DNA of 64,000 bases from Cephalotus follicularis (GCA_001972305.1 BDDD01001764.1:257626-321625); one strand, 5' to 3'. Positions 12,274 to 24,861 are shown, counted from the first letter of the stretch. Numbers and translations are program-made. Notes: generated from the sequence alone by a model not told the origin.

Positions 12274-13103
12274 TGTAACACCCCCTATTCAGAACCAGGA
12301 TCATTCCCGATTCGGGATCGGTGTGTCACACAAATCTTAACTAAAACATATCAAAGACCTTAATCTTAATCATCATCAATACGTGGTGGTTCTAAAATTC
12401 TGAAAACATGTATAATCATGGAACATAACTGAATCTGAAACATAATCTGAAAACTTTGTCATAAACCAAAATATCACAATACTGTTTAGATAACTGGTCT
12501 ATACATGACCATAACACTGCTAAAACATAACCAGATCAAACTCCTACATGATCCTCTGACAAAGGGTAACTCTCTCATCACACTTGCCCATGATGTCCCT
12601 CAAAACCTGCCGCATGGAAACAAAAACGCGGTTGAGCAAACCTCAGTACGGATATAGAATCATAAAACCGTTTAAGAATAAAACAGTTATGATACGAAAC
12701 AAAACGGTTACGAAACAAAATGGAACAGTTGACGAATCAAAACAGTTTACAAAATAGAACAGAACATTTTACAGAACAAAACAATACTGATAAGACAAAA
12801 TCCTAATAACCGATGAAGCCGAAGGTAGTAACTTTTAAACAATTCTTTTAAAAGTAAACATAAAACATTTTACAGACAGAGTGAAACGAAGTGAATCAGT
12901 TTACGAAATGAAACAATACAAACCTTTTACATAAACAGAACAATTCATAACTAAACCAATTTATGCAAATCAAAAGATTCTCATGTCAAATCATATATAT
13001 ATAGATTCACAATTCAACATAAAGTGAAAATATATATCAAACATATCAGTTTCCAAAACTTTTCTGAATCCATGTCTTATACTGAGATATGCAATATCGA
13101 ATT

Positions 13104-13105
<2 letters not shown>

Positions 13106-13163
<58 letters not shown>
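13106..13163 (+). repeat. (CA)n(TA)n microsatellite
   Basis: About 21 CA units followed by about eight AT units. The sister LTR has only a short AT run at 18790-18812. Confidence 0.95.
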
Positions 13164-14731
13164 GCAAGGGGTTTGCAAAGGCTACATGCTCTGACGGAAA
13201 GACGTGTACGGCACTACACAATCAATCCCATATCTGAATATGAATCTAACAAATAACTAGAGTATACTCATACGCCTCAGTTGGCCATATCCTATCACAA
13301 GATATTAAGAGACGTCGTAGACTAATCACACCGCTACGGAAGTGTCATGTCCCCGTGTCAGGCCCACGACATGGCTATGGTACCTCCATAGGTAGGAAAC
13401 AAATATATTTTCAGTATTTTGAAAATAATGATTTATCAAAAAACATTTCATATATTGGTTTACTCCAAAACCAATTCAAAACATATACATATCATTTCAT
13501 AAAATCAGCATACTTTCGATAGGGAAAGTCATGCCCATTTAACATACTCTCGATAGTGAAAGTCATGCTCGTGCCCAAAAATAAAATCAGTAATCTTTAT
13601 TTTCATTCACAAAGTAATAAAACAGATTTTATTCGAATCATATCGAAACATAATAGTCAAAACGAAGAATCCGTACGAAAAACATATCTGAATTCATTTC
13701 AATAAAATCGGAGGATAATGACCCAAAAACGAAGAAATCCGGACGTTTTCACAATCAAAAATCAACTCATTTTAATTCACCATAAAAGAGATGATTGCAT
13801 AGCATTTCATAAACAAATCATAACTGAGCATATATAAAGTTAGAACATGTAATTTCGCAAAAATGTCAAAACCGACTTCAGTTCCAGAACGTGTCAAAAC
13901 CCGAAACATAACAAAGTTGATAAAATCAAAAGGAACATACTTATAAAATTGGGTTTATTTCAAATAAATTGGATAGCCCAAGAACAATAAAATCCGTACT
14001 TCCAAAATAGTAACTGAATTTATTACGATCAAATCAGAAAGATAGCCAAAGAACGAAAGTATCCGTACAATAACGAAAGATAAATCTGAAATTTATTCTT
14101 TAACAAACCAGTAGGAGGGTATCAAAGAAAGAGTTATCCGTACCTCATGCAGTCACCAAAATAACTCAGGAATATATATATATCGACAATTCTCTATACC
14201 GCTCATCGGTTGTTGCAAACATCTAACAGAAATAAAATCGTTCTCATAAGGACTTGGAATAAAATCAGACCTCAACTCATGGGTCATTGTACACCAATCA
14301 CGACCATATAAGATAACAATAGGTTTAATACGTCCAATTCGTAGAAGTCTCATCTAAACATAATTTCGGATTCACTAAGGTAAGTCCAATTTGTCCAATT
14401 CATCCAATTACGAATCATAATACTAGTTCAGCTCTTAATATCGTAAAACGATTATAGAAATACATAATTCAATCAAAAACAAAATTTAACGGAGTAGGGT
14501 TCAGAGTTTATGAAAAGCAGTCGAAATGAAGCACAGAGCCATAATCACATCGCGGAAACAGAGCAGATCACACCTATGCGGAGAACGGAGTCGGAAACTG
14601 TCCAAAAAAATTGTCGCAGTAGACAGCCGCGTGTGGGCTCACGCGCCGCCACTGGCCGGTGCGTGTCTGTCACTCATCGCCGGTCAGACGCTGAAAGATG
14701 CCGATCTGGAGCGTTTGAGGCCGGTATTCAC

Positions 14732-15446
14732 TGTTAGATTAGGGTGTCCCTGCAAGCCACGAGAAGGCTGCAGACATATGTTCTCAGCATATGACACACT
14801 CTTGAATCGTACATTCTTAGTTCCATTCGTGTTTTATTGTGCATATTTAAATAAAGATTGGCATTTTGCTATATGTATTATCCCATACCGTCTCTACGGA
14901 TCAGTTGATCACCATATCAACAGAATACACATATAGCGCCCTGTCCGTAAAGGGGCCGTTTTCGCCGGGTCGGGTCGACCCGCCGTTTCTCCGCCTCTGC
15001 CAGGCGCGTCGCCGCCGTTCCAGGCCGCTTCCGGCCGTGTCTCCTCCACCAGTGAGCTGAGCATAATTTTTGGAATCCGTTGGTGTCTTGGTTGAAGTTT
15101 TCGTGAACTTGCCGGAAACCGGCAGTGGAGCCGGTAACCGGCAGTTGCTTCCGCAAGCGCGTAGCGGCGAAGTGATGGAGCCGCCAATGTTGGTATGATT
15201 ACTAATCATTTGTTCACTCTTACTTTTATGATTACCGACGTGTGTTCGTTTTATCTTTTTGTGCATGCTTGTTCTTGTTTTTGTTCGCTTGTTAATTAAA
15301 CGGAGATCCTAGGCTTTTCTATTTGGTACTAAGATGTAAGCGTGGACCATGACTTTCAGTCTTGGTGTTTTTTGAAAAATTTTAAAATTATGCACACTTG
15401 CGTCCTAGGACCAAATCGACCGGGAACCCTTGCCAGGTTTCCAACA
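14732..15446 (+). mobile_element. Solo LTR, Ty1/copia-like, 715 bp, nested in the E5 LTR
   Basis: It starts TGTTAGATTAGG and ends TTTCCAACA. It is flanked by perfect TTCAC duplications (14727-14731 and 15447-15451). The sister LTR lacks it and reads straight through at about 20366. No interior, primer site or polypurine tract is present, so it is the product of LTR-LTR recombination. TGTT...AACA ends fit copia. The orientation is assigned only from the TG/CA reading and could be reversed. It contains the palindrome CGGGTCGACCCG near 14970. Confidence 0.88.
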
Positions 15447-16126
15447 TTCACATATCCATGGCGCGTTTGCCACGGCGCCGCCTCCTTTGGCCGGAACGAA
15501 CGCTTTTGACCACGGCTTGACTTTGCGCCGATCTGCTTTTCCGGCGTTGCCAAGGGTCGGGGCTGGTCGGGTTCGCTTCCTCTCGACGCCAGGATGCCGA
15601 ATATGACCTTGGCTTGTCGTGACAATCTCCGGAGATGGAGCTATGGCGTTCGACAGTGGCGAGGAGAGAAGACGTCGTGCACGCCGATTAGGCGGTTGTC
15701 CGGCGCAGAGGTTGGGTCCGGTGGACTCAGGAGGTCGTGGGGGTTCGACCGGTGCCTTCGCCAGCGCCATATCAGCACCGACGCCGACGGAAGAGGGTGA
15801 GAGGGGAGAGAGAATAGAAGAGAGGGAGGTTGGCCGGGAGAGAGAGAGAGAGAGAGAGAGAAACGATTTTTAATGTAAAATTAGGCTTTTTAATTGCTTA
15901 AAAGTGCTGAAAAAGGGTTTTAACAAATAAACAAAAAGTCAAAATTGTTTTATTTATTCATGGACTTATTATCAAAACCCACTAGGCTAAGGCCAAAACC
16001 CGCTTAGCCTAGCTAAAAGCAAAACAAATCGAAAAATGGGCAGTCCACAAACCGAAATAAAATAAACAACCCAAACGAAACATATCAAAAAGCCCAAAAA
16101 TTTTATACGAAAAACGGGATATTACA

Positions 16127-16141
16127 TTTCCACCCCCTTAA
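16127..16141 (-). other. Polypurine tract of E5
   Basis: On minus, TTAAGGGGGTGGAAA precedes TGTAATATCCCG. Upstream lies the ATTTCGGGACGAAATC block typical of this gypsy group and also present before the E4 3' LTR. Confidence 0.88.
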
Positions 16142-17957
16142 AAAGATTTCGTCCCGAAATTTAAACAACTACTAACCTGAAGCAAACAGATTATCCCAAC
16201 GGAACACACCATATCGTATTAGCGGAAACCTCAAACCATATCTAAAAACAGTATGGATAACCATTACAAACCATACTCTTAGGATTTCCCGAAAATCAGC
16301 CATGATGTATTCATTTATCGAACTCCATGCCACCTGATAAACCACAGTTTATATGTTTGGAGATCAACTCTCATATCTCATCACAATCTATATGCTGGGC
16401 TCAACCCGCACCAGACTATATCACCACTAAATCAAAAATACCATTTGCACGCAAAGGACAATCCTCTCATACTCTCAAATATGAGCTTAATCATATCCAA
16501 TAATATCATAAGCATCCAAAAGATAATCATGCCAATGGAATAATCAATTTAGTACATTCTAACTCTTATAATCTCTCGAAAATTGGGCATGTAGTATTCG
16601 TTTATCGGACATATGCCCCCCGTAAAGAAAACATAATTTATATCCACACTCCCGAAGGAGGAACAATCAGTTATAAATAGGCTCAGCCCTCAGTAAACCA
16701 TAATTTAAGTCTGAATCATCATTCCAATCTCTCAAGTATAAACTCATGCATCTGCAATGCATCAACACATATATCTCATAAGCACTGCCACATGTCGGCA
16801 GGTCGATAACTGAATAAACATATCTCTGAAGTTACCTCTTATACATAACAAGTATCATAAATCTATACAGTTTAGTTTATAAACAAAAGGTACTCTTCAC
16901 AAAACACATAAACAAATCCATAGCAATGATCATAAGCAGTGAATCTGTGCAGAGGTGTAGCAAATATATATAATATCGATCATGTAAGATGCATACCTAG
17001 CATAAAAGATGTGAACCATGTCATATCATATCCATATAAGCGATAACACAATCTATCATAAGTAACTCCACCATATGTCATCATCCAAAGCCTTTTATAC
17101 CATATCAATCCATGACCGTGCTATATCTATTACATTTCATATCCGTTTACGGTCCATATCCAATTACAATCCATATCCGTTTGTGTTTCACAGCCATATA
17201 GCACTCCACTAGGAATGTAGAGGTAAACTCCATATGTAGTTGAAGTCGAGGGGTAGACTAAATACATATACTATCCCACACCAGCATATATAAGTAGTTA
17301 ACTGTCACATCGGTTCATTCATAAACTATTTTGATCATCCATGCAATGCCCATCCATTTGATAACAATCCATCCGATCACTAACCATTCAATAACGACCC
17401 ATTCGATCACTATCTGATCAATAACGATCCATTAGATCACTGTCTATTCGATAACGGGTCACACGATCACTATTCGTTTAAAAACGGTCCTTACGACCAG
17501 GATATGTTCAATAACAGTCCTTAACGATACTATGCGATCAATAACAATACACTAGCCATCCATACACCATCCATTCACAATGACCATTCATATTCTATCT
17601 CGATCAACCACTATTCGATACGGAAGCTATTCAGACAACACTTATGCCTTTCGGCCCATTCGATCGATCGCTTAGCATTACGACTCATTCGGTCGGTCTT
17701 TCAATCGGTATACGGTTGGCTCATACCCTGTATCTTCTTATGAAACAGCTCACTCAGCTTCCGGATTAACATTCCTTAGTCGTCCGACTCTTCGTGTCAT
17801 CAAAGAAACAAAACCAAAACGGAGTAAAACAAAGAGAGACAGAAAACTGGAATGCAAAGGACATATCGAAACGACTCTTAAGGAATAGCCCTAACCCAAA
17901 TGTCTACCCATCTCACAGGTCAAACCTAGATAGGTCTTCTAAGGAAAGAAAAACTAT
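16142..17957 (-). other. E5 interior, no pol genes; F1-LTR-like sequence and 30-bp array
   Basis: Nearest the primer site is a leader almost the same as that of E4 (about 29370-29460), then an ATG (minus, at 17800) opening MTRRVGRLRNVNPEAE before a stop, a gag N-terminal remnant. The rest is non-coding. From about 16240 to 17320 it resembles, on minus, the 3' part of the F1 LTR (for example GGGCTGAGCC and the CCGATAAACGAATACT block). A loose duplication of about 286 bp occurs within it, at about 16240-16525 and 16526-16830. A 30-bp tandem array lies at 17360-17539. Confidence 0.7.
17360..17539 (+). repeat. 30-bp tandem array, six copies plus a partial, in the E5 interior
   Basis: Units start at 17360, 17390, 17420, 17450, 17480 and 17510, exactly 30 bp each, and a seventh begins at 17540. 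Shared positions are AATAACGATCC...CGATCACTAT..T.C. Thirty bases is ten codons, and one minus-strand frame gives a ten-residue repeat with two stops or more. It is also three DNA helical turns. A coding remnant or a phased binding array are both possible. Confidence 0.93.
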
Positions 17958-17969
17958 TCTCTGATACCA
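17958..17969 (-). other. Primer binding site (tRNA-Met) of E5
   Basis: The minus strand reads TGGTATCAGAGA, four bases from the end of the right LTR. Confidence 0.92.
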
Positions 17970-17973
17970 TAAC

Positions 17974-20900
17974 TGTAACACCCCCGATTCAGAACAGGGA
18001 TCACTCCCGATTCGGGATCGGTGTGTCACACAAATATGAACTAAAACATTACAAAGACCTTAATCTTAATCATCATCAATACGTGGTGGTTCTAAAAATT
18101 TTAAAACATGTATAATCATGGAACATAACTGAATCTGAAACATTATCTGAAAACTTTGTCATAAACCGAAATATCACAATACTGTTTAGATAACTGGCCT
18201 ATACACGACCATAACACTGCTAAAACATAACGAGATCAAACTCCTAGATGATCCTCTGACATAGGGTAACTCTCTCATCACACTTGCCCATGCTGTCTCT
18301 GAAAACCTGCCGCATGGAAACAAAAATGCGGCTGAGCAAACCTCAGTACGGATATAGAATCATAAAACAGTTTACGAATAAATCAGTTACGATACGAAAC
18401 AAAACGGAACAGTATACGAATCAAAACAGATTACAAAATAGAACAGAACATTTTACAGAACAAAACAATACTGATAAGACGAAATCCTAATAACCGATGA
18501 CGCCGAAGGTAGTAACTTTTAAACAATTCTTGTAAAAGTAAACATAAAACATTTTATAGACAGAGTGAAACGAAGTGAATCAGTTTACGAAACGAAACAA
18601 TGCAAATCTTTTACATAAATAGAACAATTCATAACTAAACCAATTTATGCAAATCAAAAGATGCTCATGTCAAATCATATATATATAGATTCACAATTCA
18701 ACATAAAGTGAAAATATATATCAAACATATCAATTTCCAAAACGTTTCTGAATCCATGTCTTATATTGAGCTATGCAATATCGGATTAAATACATATATA
18801 TATATATATATGCAAAGGGTTTGCAAAGCCCACATGCTCTGACGGAAAGACGTGTTCGGCACTACACAATCAATCCCAAATCTGAATCTGACAAATAACT
18901 AGAGTATACTCATACGCCTCAGTTGGCCATATCCTATCACAAGATATTAAGAGACGCCGTAGACTAATCACACATATACGGAAGTGTCATGTCCCCGTGT
19001 CAGGCCCACGACATGCCTATGGTACCTCCATAGGTAGGAAACAAATATATTCTCAGTATTCCGAAAATAATAATTTATCAAAAATCATTTCATATGTTGG
19101 TTTACTCCAAAACCAATTCAAAATATATACATATCATTTCATAAAATCAGCATACTTTCGATAGGGAAAGTCATGCCTATTTAACATACTCTCGATAGTG
19201 AAAGTCATGCTCGTGCCCAAAAATAAAATCAGTAATCTTTAATTTCATTCCCAAAGTAATAAAACATATTTTATTCGAATCATATCGAAACATAATAGTC
19301 AAAACAAAGAATCCGTACGAAAAACATATCTGAATTCATTTCAATAAAATCGGAGGATAATGACCCAAAAACGAAGAAATCCGGACGTTTTCACAATCAA
19401 AATCAACTCATTTTAATTCACCATAAAAGAGATGATTGCATAGCATTTCATAAACAAATCATAACAGGGCATATATAAAGTCTAAACATTTAATTTCGTA
19501 AAAATGTCAAAACTGACTTTAGTTCCAGAACGTGTCAAAACCCGTAACATAACAAAGTTCATAAAATCCAAAGGAACATACTTATAAAACTGGGTTTATT
19601 TCAAATAAATTGGATAGGTCAAGAACGATAAAATCCGTACTTCCAAAACAGTAACTGAATTTATTACGATCAAATCAGAAAGATAGCCAAAGAATGAAAG
19701 TATCCGTACAATAACGAAAGATAAAGCTTAAATTTATTCTTTAACAAACCAGTAGGAGGCTATCAAAGAAAGAGTTATCCGTACCTCATGCAGTCACCAA
19801 AATAACCTCAGGAATATATATATCGACAATTCTCTATACCGCTCATCGGTTGTTGCAAACATCTAACAGAAATAAAATCGTTCTTATAAGGACTTGAAAT
19901 AAAATCAGACCTCAACTCATGGGACATTGCACACCAATCATGACCATATAAGATAACAGTAGGTTTAATATGTCCAATTCGTAGAAGTCTCATGTAAACA
20001 TAATTTCAGATTCACTAAGGTAAGTCCAATTTGTCCAATTCATCCAATGACGAATCATAATACTAGTTCAGCTCATAATATCGTAAAAGGATTATAGAAA
20101 TACATAATTCAATCGAAAACATAATTTAACGGAGTAGGGTTCAGAGTTGACCAAAAGCAGTCAAAACGTAGCAAAGAGTCATAATCACATCGCGGAAACA
20201 GAGCGGATCACACCTATGCGGAGAACGGAGTCAAAAATTGTCCAAAAAAATTGTCGCCGGAGACAGCCGCGCATGGTCTCACGCGCCGCCGCTGGCCGGC
20301 GTGTGTCAGTCACAGGTCACCGGTCAGAGGCCGAAAGGGGCCGATATGGAGCGTTTGAGGCCGGTGATCACATATCCATGGCGCATTTGCCACAACACCG
20401 CCTCCTTTGGCCGGAACGAACGCTTTTGACCGCGACTTGACTTTGCGCCGATCTGCTTTTCTGGCGTCGCCAAGGGTCGGGGCTTGTCGGGTTCCCTTCC
20501 TCTTGACGCCAGGATGCCGAATATGTCCTTGGCTTGTCGTGACGATCACTGTAGATGGAGCTATGGCGTTCGACAGTGGTAAGGAGAGAAGACGTCGCGC
20601 ACGTCGATTGGGCGGTTGTCCGGCGCAAAGGTTGGGTCCGGTGGACTCAGGAGGTCGTGGGGGTTCGACCGGTGCCTTCGCTGGCGCCATATCGGCACCA
20701 AAGCCGACGACAGAGGGTGAGAGGGGAGAGAGAATGGGAGAGAGGGAGGTTGGCCGGGAGAGAGAGAGAGAGAGAGAAACGATTTTTAATGTAAAATTGG
20801 GGTTTTTAATTGCTTAAAAGTGCTGAAAAAGGGTTTTAACAAATAAACAAAAACCCAAAATTGTTTTATTTATTCATGAAATTAATATCAAAACCCACTA

Positions 20901-21042
20901 GGCTAAGGCCAAAACCCACTTCGCCTAGCCAAAAACAAAACAAATTGAAAAATGGGCAGTCCACAAACCGAAATAAAATAAACAACCCAAACGAAACAGA
21001 TAAAAAATCAAAAAAATTCTATACGGAAAACGGGATATGACA
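17974..21042 (-). repeat. 5' LTR of E5 (family F3)
   Basis: The plus strand runs TGTAACACCCCCG to CGGGATATGACA. It is colinear with 12274-16126 and is the empty-site control for the copia-like solo LTR. It has a GA run near 20759-20777. No credible gene is present. Confidence 0.93.
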
Positions 21043-22944
21043 TGTTCCCACTTCCATTCAACCACTGGTAGGGGCTGTAACAATCCTGCAGGTTTTTGAT
21101 ATTCTACCTTCACTCTCTGGCAAGTCAAACATCTTGCCACATACTCAGCGATATCCTTCTTCATGCCACTCCACCAGTAGTTCCTGTTCATATCGTACCA
21201 CATCTTAGAGCTTCCTGGATGAACACTATACTTTGATTTATGAGTTGTTACAGTAGCTCATCTCTGATGCTCTCATCATCCGGAACACATACTCTCCCTT
21301 GAAACCTCAATATACTGTCAGAACGAATCGAGAATTCATAATCAGGATATAAATTCTCATGGATGTTCCACAACTTCGTGTCACTAAACTATGTATTTAG
21401 AATACGGTCAAGAAGTTCCGGTTGAGCTTTAAGATTCGCGACAATAACTCATTTGGAAACCATGAATGGACTCCATCACTAAAAATCATCCAATAGCTTC
21501 CACTGTGAAACCATCGCACTAGCAATCATTGGTTTGTGACTCACTGCATCCATAACAACATTCGCCTTCCCTGTGTGGTATTGAATATTACAGTTCTAGT
21601 CAATGAAGAATTCACACCACCTTTTCTGTCTCATGTTCAACTCCTTCTGAGAAAACAAGTACTTCAGAATTTTGTGGTCAGTATATATCTCAAATTGAGC
21701 ACCATAGAGATAATGTATCCATTTCTGTAAAGTGAACATTGTGGCAGCCAATTCAAGATCATGTACAGGATAATTCTCCTGGTACGGTTTCGGCTTCCTT
21801 GATGCATTTGCAATCACTTGAACACGTTGCATGAGAACACATCCCAAGCCCTTCCCAAACGCATCACTGTAAACTATAAAATCCTCATTACCCTCAAGTA
21901 ATGCCAACACTGGAGCTCATATCAACCGACTCTTCAACTCTTGAAAGCTTGCTTCACAAACATCATCCCATACAAAACTCGACTTCTTCTGAGTCAACTG
22001 AGTCAAAGATACAACAATCTTTGAGAACCCTTCGATAAACCTTCGATAATAGCCAGACAATCCCAACAAGCTACGAACTTCAATAACATTTTTCGGTTGT
22101 GGCCAATCTACAATGCTCTCGATCTTTGAAGGATCCACCGATAATCCTTCACTCGACACGATGTGACCAAGGAAACTCACACGATCCCGCCAAAATTCAT
22201 ACTTATCGAATTTGGAAAATAACCTTTCCTTCCATAGAGTCTGCAACACAATCCTCAGATGCTGCATATGCTCCTCTATACTCTAAGAATATATCAGAAT
22301 GTCATCTGGAAAGATAACAAGAAACGGATCAAGATAATGCTGGAACACTCTGTTCATCAAACACATGAATGTTGCATGAGCATTTGTCAACCCAAGCGGT
22401 AAGATCAGAAACTCATAATGTCCATATCTAGTTCGAAATGCGGTCCTCTCAATATCACCTTCATGAATCCTTAATTGATGATAACATGTCCTCAAATCAA
22501 GCTTAGAGAACACAGTTGAGCCTTGCAGTTGGTCGAACAATTCCTCAATATGTGGAAGAGGATACTTGTTCTTCACAGTCACTTCATTCAACAGTCTACA
22601 ATCAGTACACAAACACATCGATCCATACTTCTTCCTTACAAACAAGGCCAGTGCTCCCCACAGTGATACACTCAGCCTAATAACCTGCTTGTCAAGATAG
22701 CCTTGCAGTTGAACCTTCCACTCCTTCAATTCAGCAGGAGCCATTCTGTATGGAACTTTAGAAAGATGAGCAGTTCCCTGTAGAAACTCAATATTGAACT
22801 CCATATCTCTCTCCTGTGGAAGTGAAACAAGATCATCTCGAAATACATAAGGAAAATCACAAGCAATAGGAACATGTTCCAGACTAGGTGTATCTTTCGT
22901 ATGATTAATCACATATGCGAAATAACCTTCGCACCCCTTCTCGA
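21043..22944 (-). pseudogene. E1 RT, RNase H and integrase N-terminus, broken and inverted
   Basis: Read on minus from 22944. End of protease/linker, then RT at about 22912-22283 ([45 protein letters not shown]), continuing 22267-21917 (FLGHIVSSEGLSVDPSKIE, GLSGYYRRFI). RNase H at 21910-21596 ([30 protein letters not shown]). The integrase zinc-binding part is near 21200-21047 (CLTCQRVKVEYQKPAG, EWKWE). The catalytic Asp pair of RT is present with Pro before it. Stops between the blocks, including one just after PDDILIYS, make it dead. It is the lost continuation of the gag/protease at 8222-9894. Confidence 0.93.
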
Positions 22945-24273
22945 GATATCCTGTTTGTGCACTGGTTTACGTTAACGTTAAAAGAGGAAACACGTTGACG
23001 CCTATAGACACGTCGACGCCTAAAAGGCACGTTAATGCCACACTGGATCAGTGGATATTCTATATTGTTTATGCTTAATCGTACTATTTACCATTTGATC
23101 CTTGAAGTGTTATTGTTATACTGATATGCAATTACATATTGCTACTACTGCTATTATAGATAACTTATATCTATCAAGTATTTTACACAACTACTACTGT
23201 TTCAAGGATTTTGAACTACGGAGTGCTATATGCATAATTAAAGGTTTTCAACTGCTTTTTGCAAAAGAAAACCTACTGTTACTGTCTTTTACTATTTTCC
23301 TCCTATGAGAGGTACTGCCACTATTACTATTTACTGTTCTCCAAGTGAGAATCACTCTTTCCACTGTATTGATTTTTCCCCAATTAGAGGCATTGTTACT
23401 GACTATTTACTATTTCTCAAAAATGAGATTTTATAGAACTGTTTTCTGTTTCTCAAAAGAAAACTACTGTTGTATTACGATATATATGTAATATCTATAG
23501 TGGACTGTACTATTTGTGATTGATAGTTGCTGATGGTCTTGTGATCGGAGTGTGTCACCAACTACGGCAGTGAGCCTAGGTGCCAGGAGTTTGCTAGAGC
23601 TTATACGCTAACTTATTTGCATTGCATATCGTGACTGTTAGTTGCCCGCTAAATACCGGCAGTGTTGTTTACCTTTTCTTGAATCATCGGAGTGCATGGT
23701 GCATGGTGTTAGTTAGGTGGTGCACTGTTGGGACTAGGAGTTAGTGACATGTGACACCCACTACTGGTCTTCGGACTATTGATTTTTTGTACCCTTGTGC
23801 GATATTCTCGATAACTGACTGATTGTAGCCACTTGGCATAGTTGCTTATACATGTTGATTCATACATAAACCGTCTTAAAATATAAATTTTCATGCATGA
23901 TTACATATATATATTTACATTCATGCGTATCTCCTGCTTAGTCAAGTGAGGACAATAGCTAACACCTACAATTACAGATTGACGAAGGCAATTGGACTAG
24001 TGTTGCTGAAGCTTCCAGCTGAAGGCTTCTGTTTTAAGGTTGTTGTTAAAACTGAAAGTGTAATAAGTCATACTCCATTATGTTATATTTACATTTCTGA
24101 TATGTAAAATATGACTTGTATTTTACTTGGTAAGCATGTAGTATGGGTTGCATGCGGATACATTAAATAATCCAGTATATCGAATGCTTTCGCAAAGTTT
24201 TAAATTTATGATTATTTTGATAAATACTGGATGAACTGATAACCATGTATTAAACTGAAAACAAGGTGTGACA
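22945..24273 (+). repeat. Second half of the E1 3' LTR
   Basis: It matches about 6765-8109 of the 5' LTR and ends GGTGTGACA, followed by TSD copy TGAAT. It begins abruptly in the middle of the LTR at the inversion break. Confidence 0.92.
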
Positions 24274-24278
24274 TGAAT

Positions 24279-24861
24279 GTTGAACTACAGTTACATGCAC
24301 GTATAATCCCTTTACTGACAAAGCTCGAATTAAACCTAGGGCAAGGAATGTGTTAGGCCCCAATAGTTCATTCATTAAAATGATATCTTAGGTAATTAGC
24401 TACGACGATTAAATTAGAAACACTTTCTAATTAACTGATCTTTCATATTGGAATCAACATTCCAATAACTTTTCATCCTAGACATGAAATATTATAGGTA
24501 ATAACCCTAAGCATAAACTCCCTTTACTGGGAGCGGAAGATTCCATCTTCCTCACTCACATATATCTATGCATAATCCACCATACCCAAGACATCTAGTA
24601 GCGCCTCTGGTCTAAGGACCACACACACTACTGCAATACTTGAAGCCCGTTGGACATGTAAGTACAACTCCATTCAGGTCTTCCTACAGCAAGCCACTTC
24701 AATGAACTCATAAAATAATGAGCACCCACTTGTATGCCATATAGTCACTACATGATGATTTATGAGAACAGTCAACCTCTTCAATGAGCTGGCATACAAT
24801 ATTGTAATCTATCTAGATAACATATGTCCAAGTATGTTATCTTACGATGAGGAAGGTTCTA
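24279..24861 (-). repeat. Old Ty1/copia LTR-like sequence, segment 2
   Basis: Single-copy in this window and lying between E1 and E4. It includes the first TSD copy of E4 (TTCTA, 24857-24861). No ORF or motif is recognised. See 4499-5471. Confidence 0.5.

Larger units (their letters stand above)
12274..16126 (-). repeat. 3' LTR of E5 (family F3), carrying a nested solo LTR
   Basis: It matches 17974-21042 throughout except for a CA/AT microsatellite expansion (13106-13163) and a 720-bp copia-like insertion with TSD. Without the insertion it is 3,133 bp, against 3,069 bp. A GC-rich stretch near 15450-15870 ends in a GA run. ORFs there on both strands occur in both LTRs, but they are broken in the third family copy at 51.7-52.1 kb. 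Confidence 0.93.
12274..21042 (-). mobile_element. E5: non-autonomous LTR retrotransposon inserted in the E1 integrase
   Basis: Two LTRs (12274-16126 and 17974-21042) run TGTAATATCCCG to GTGTTACA on the minus strand, one base changed at the 20-kb copy's start (TGTCATATCCCG). The primer site lies inside the right LTR and a polypurine tract inside the left. Flanks TTTTC (12269-12273) and TGTTC (21043-21047) are a TSD with one change, and removing E5 rejoins the integrase frame. The interior is about 1.85 kb with no pol genes. Its leader and termini match E4, so E4-type proteins are the likely helper. Confidence 0.92.
5477..24273 (+). mobile_element. E1: Ty3/gypsy chromovirus-like element, internally inverted and split by E5
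   Basis: The outer LTR ends are flanked by TGAAC (5472-5476) and TGAAT (24274-24278), a 5-bp TSD with one change. Order: 5' LTR, primer site, gag and protease on plus. Then 9895-22944 lies in reverse and holds the first half of the 3' LTR, the polypurine tract, integrase, RNase H and RT on minus. The rest of the 3' LTR resumes on plus. Undoing the inversion and removing E5 restores a standard gag-PR-RT-RH-IN order. E3 at 58634 is the same family. Confidence 0.87.

Noticed and set aside
15405-15873. GC-rich ORFs in the E5 LTR (also 20310-20817 and 51674-52147)
   Set aside because: Open on both strands, caused by GC richness. Similarity between the two E5 LTRs is due to their shared origin, and the minus frame is broken in the third copy.
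9895-22944. Tail-to-tail pair of two independent elements in place of an inversion
   Set aside because: The two halves are exactly complementary: no gene or LTR part is duplicated, the junctions rejoin base for base, and one TSD pair bounds the whole.
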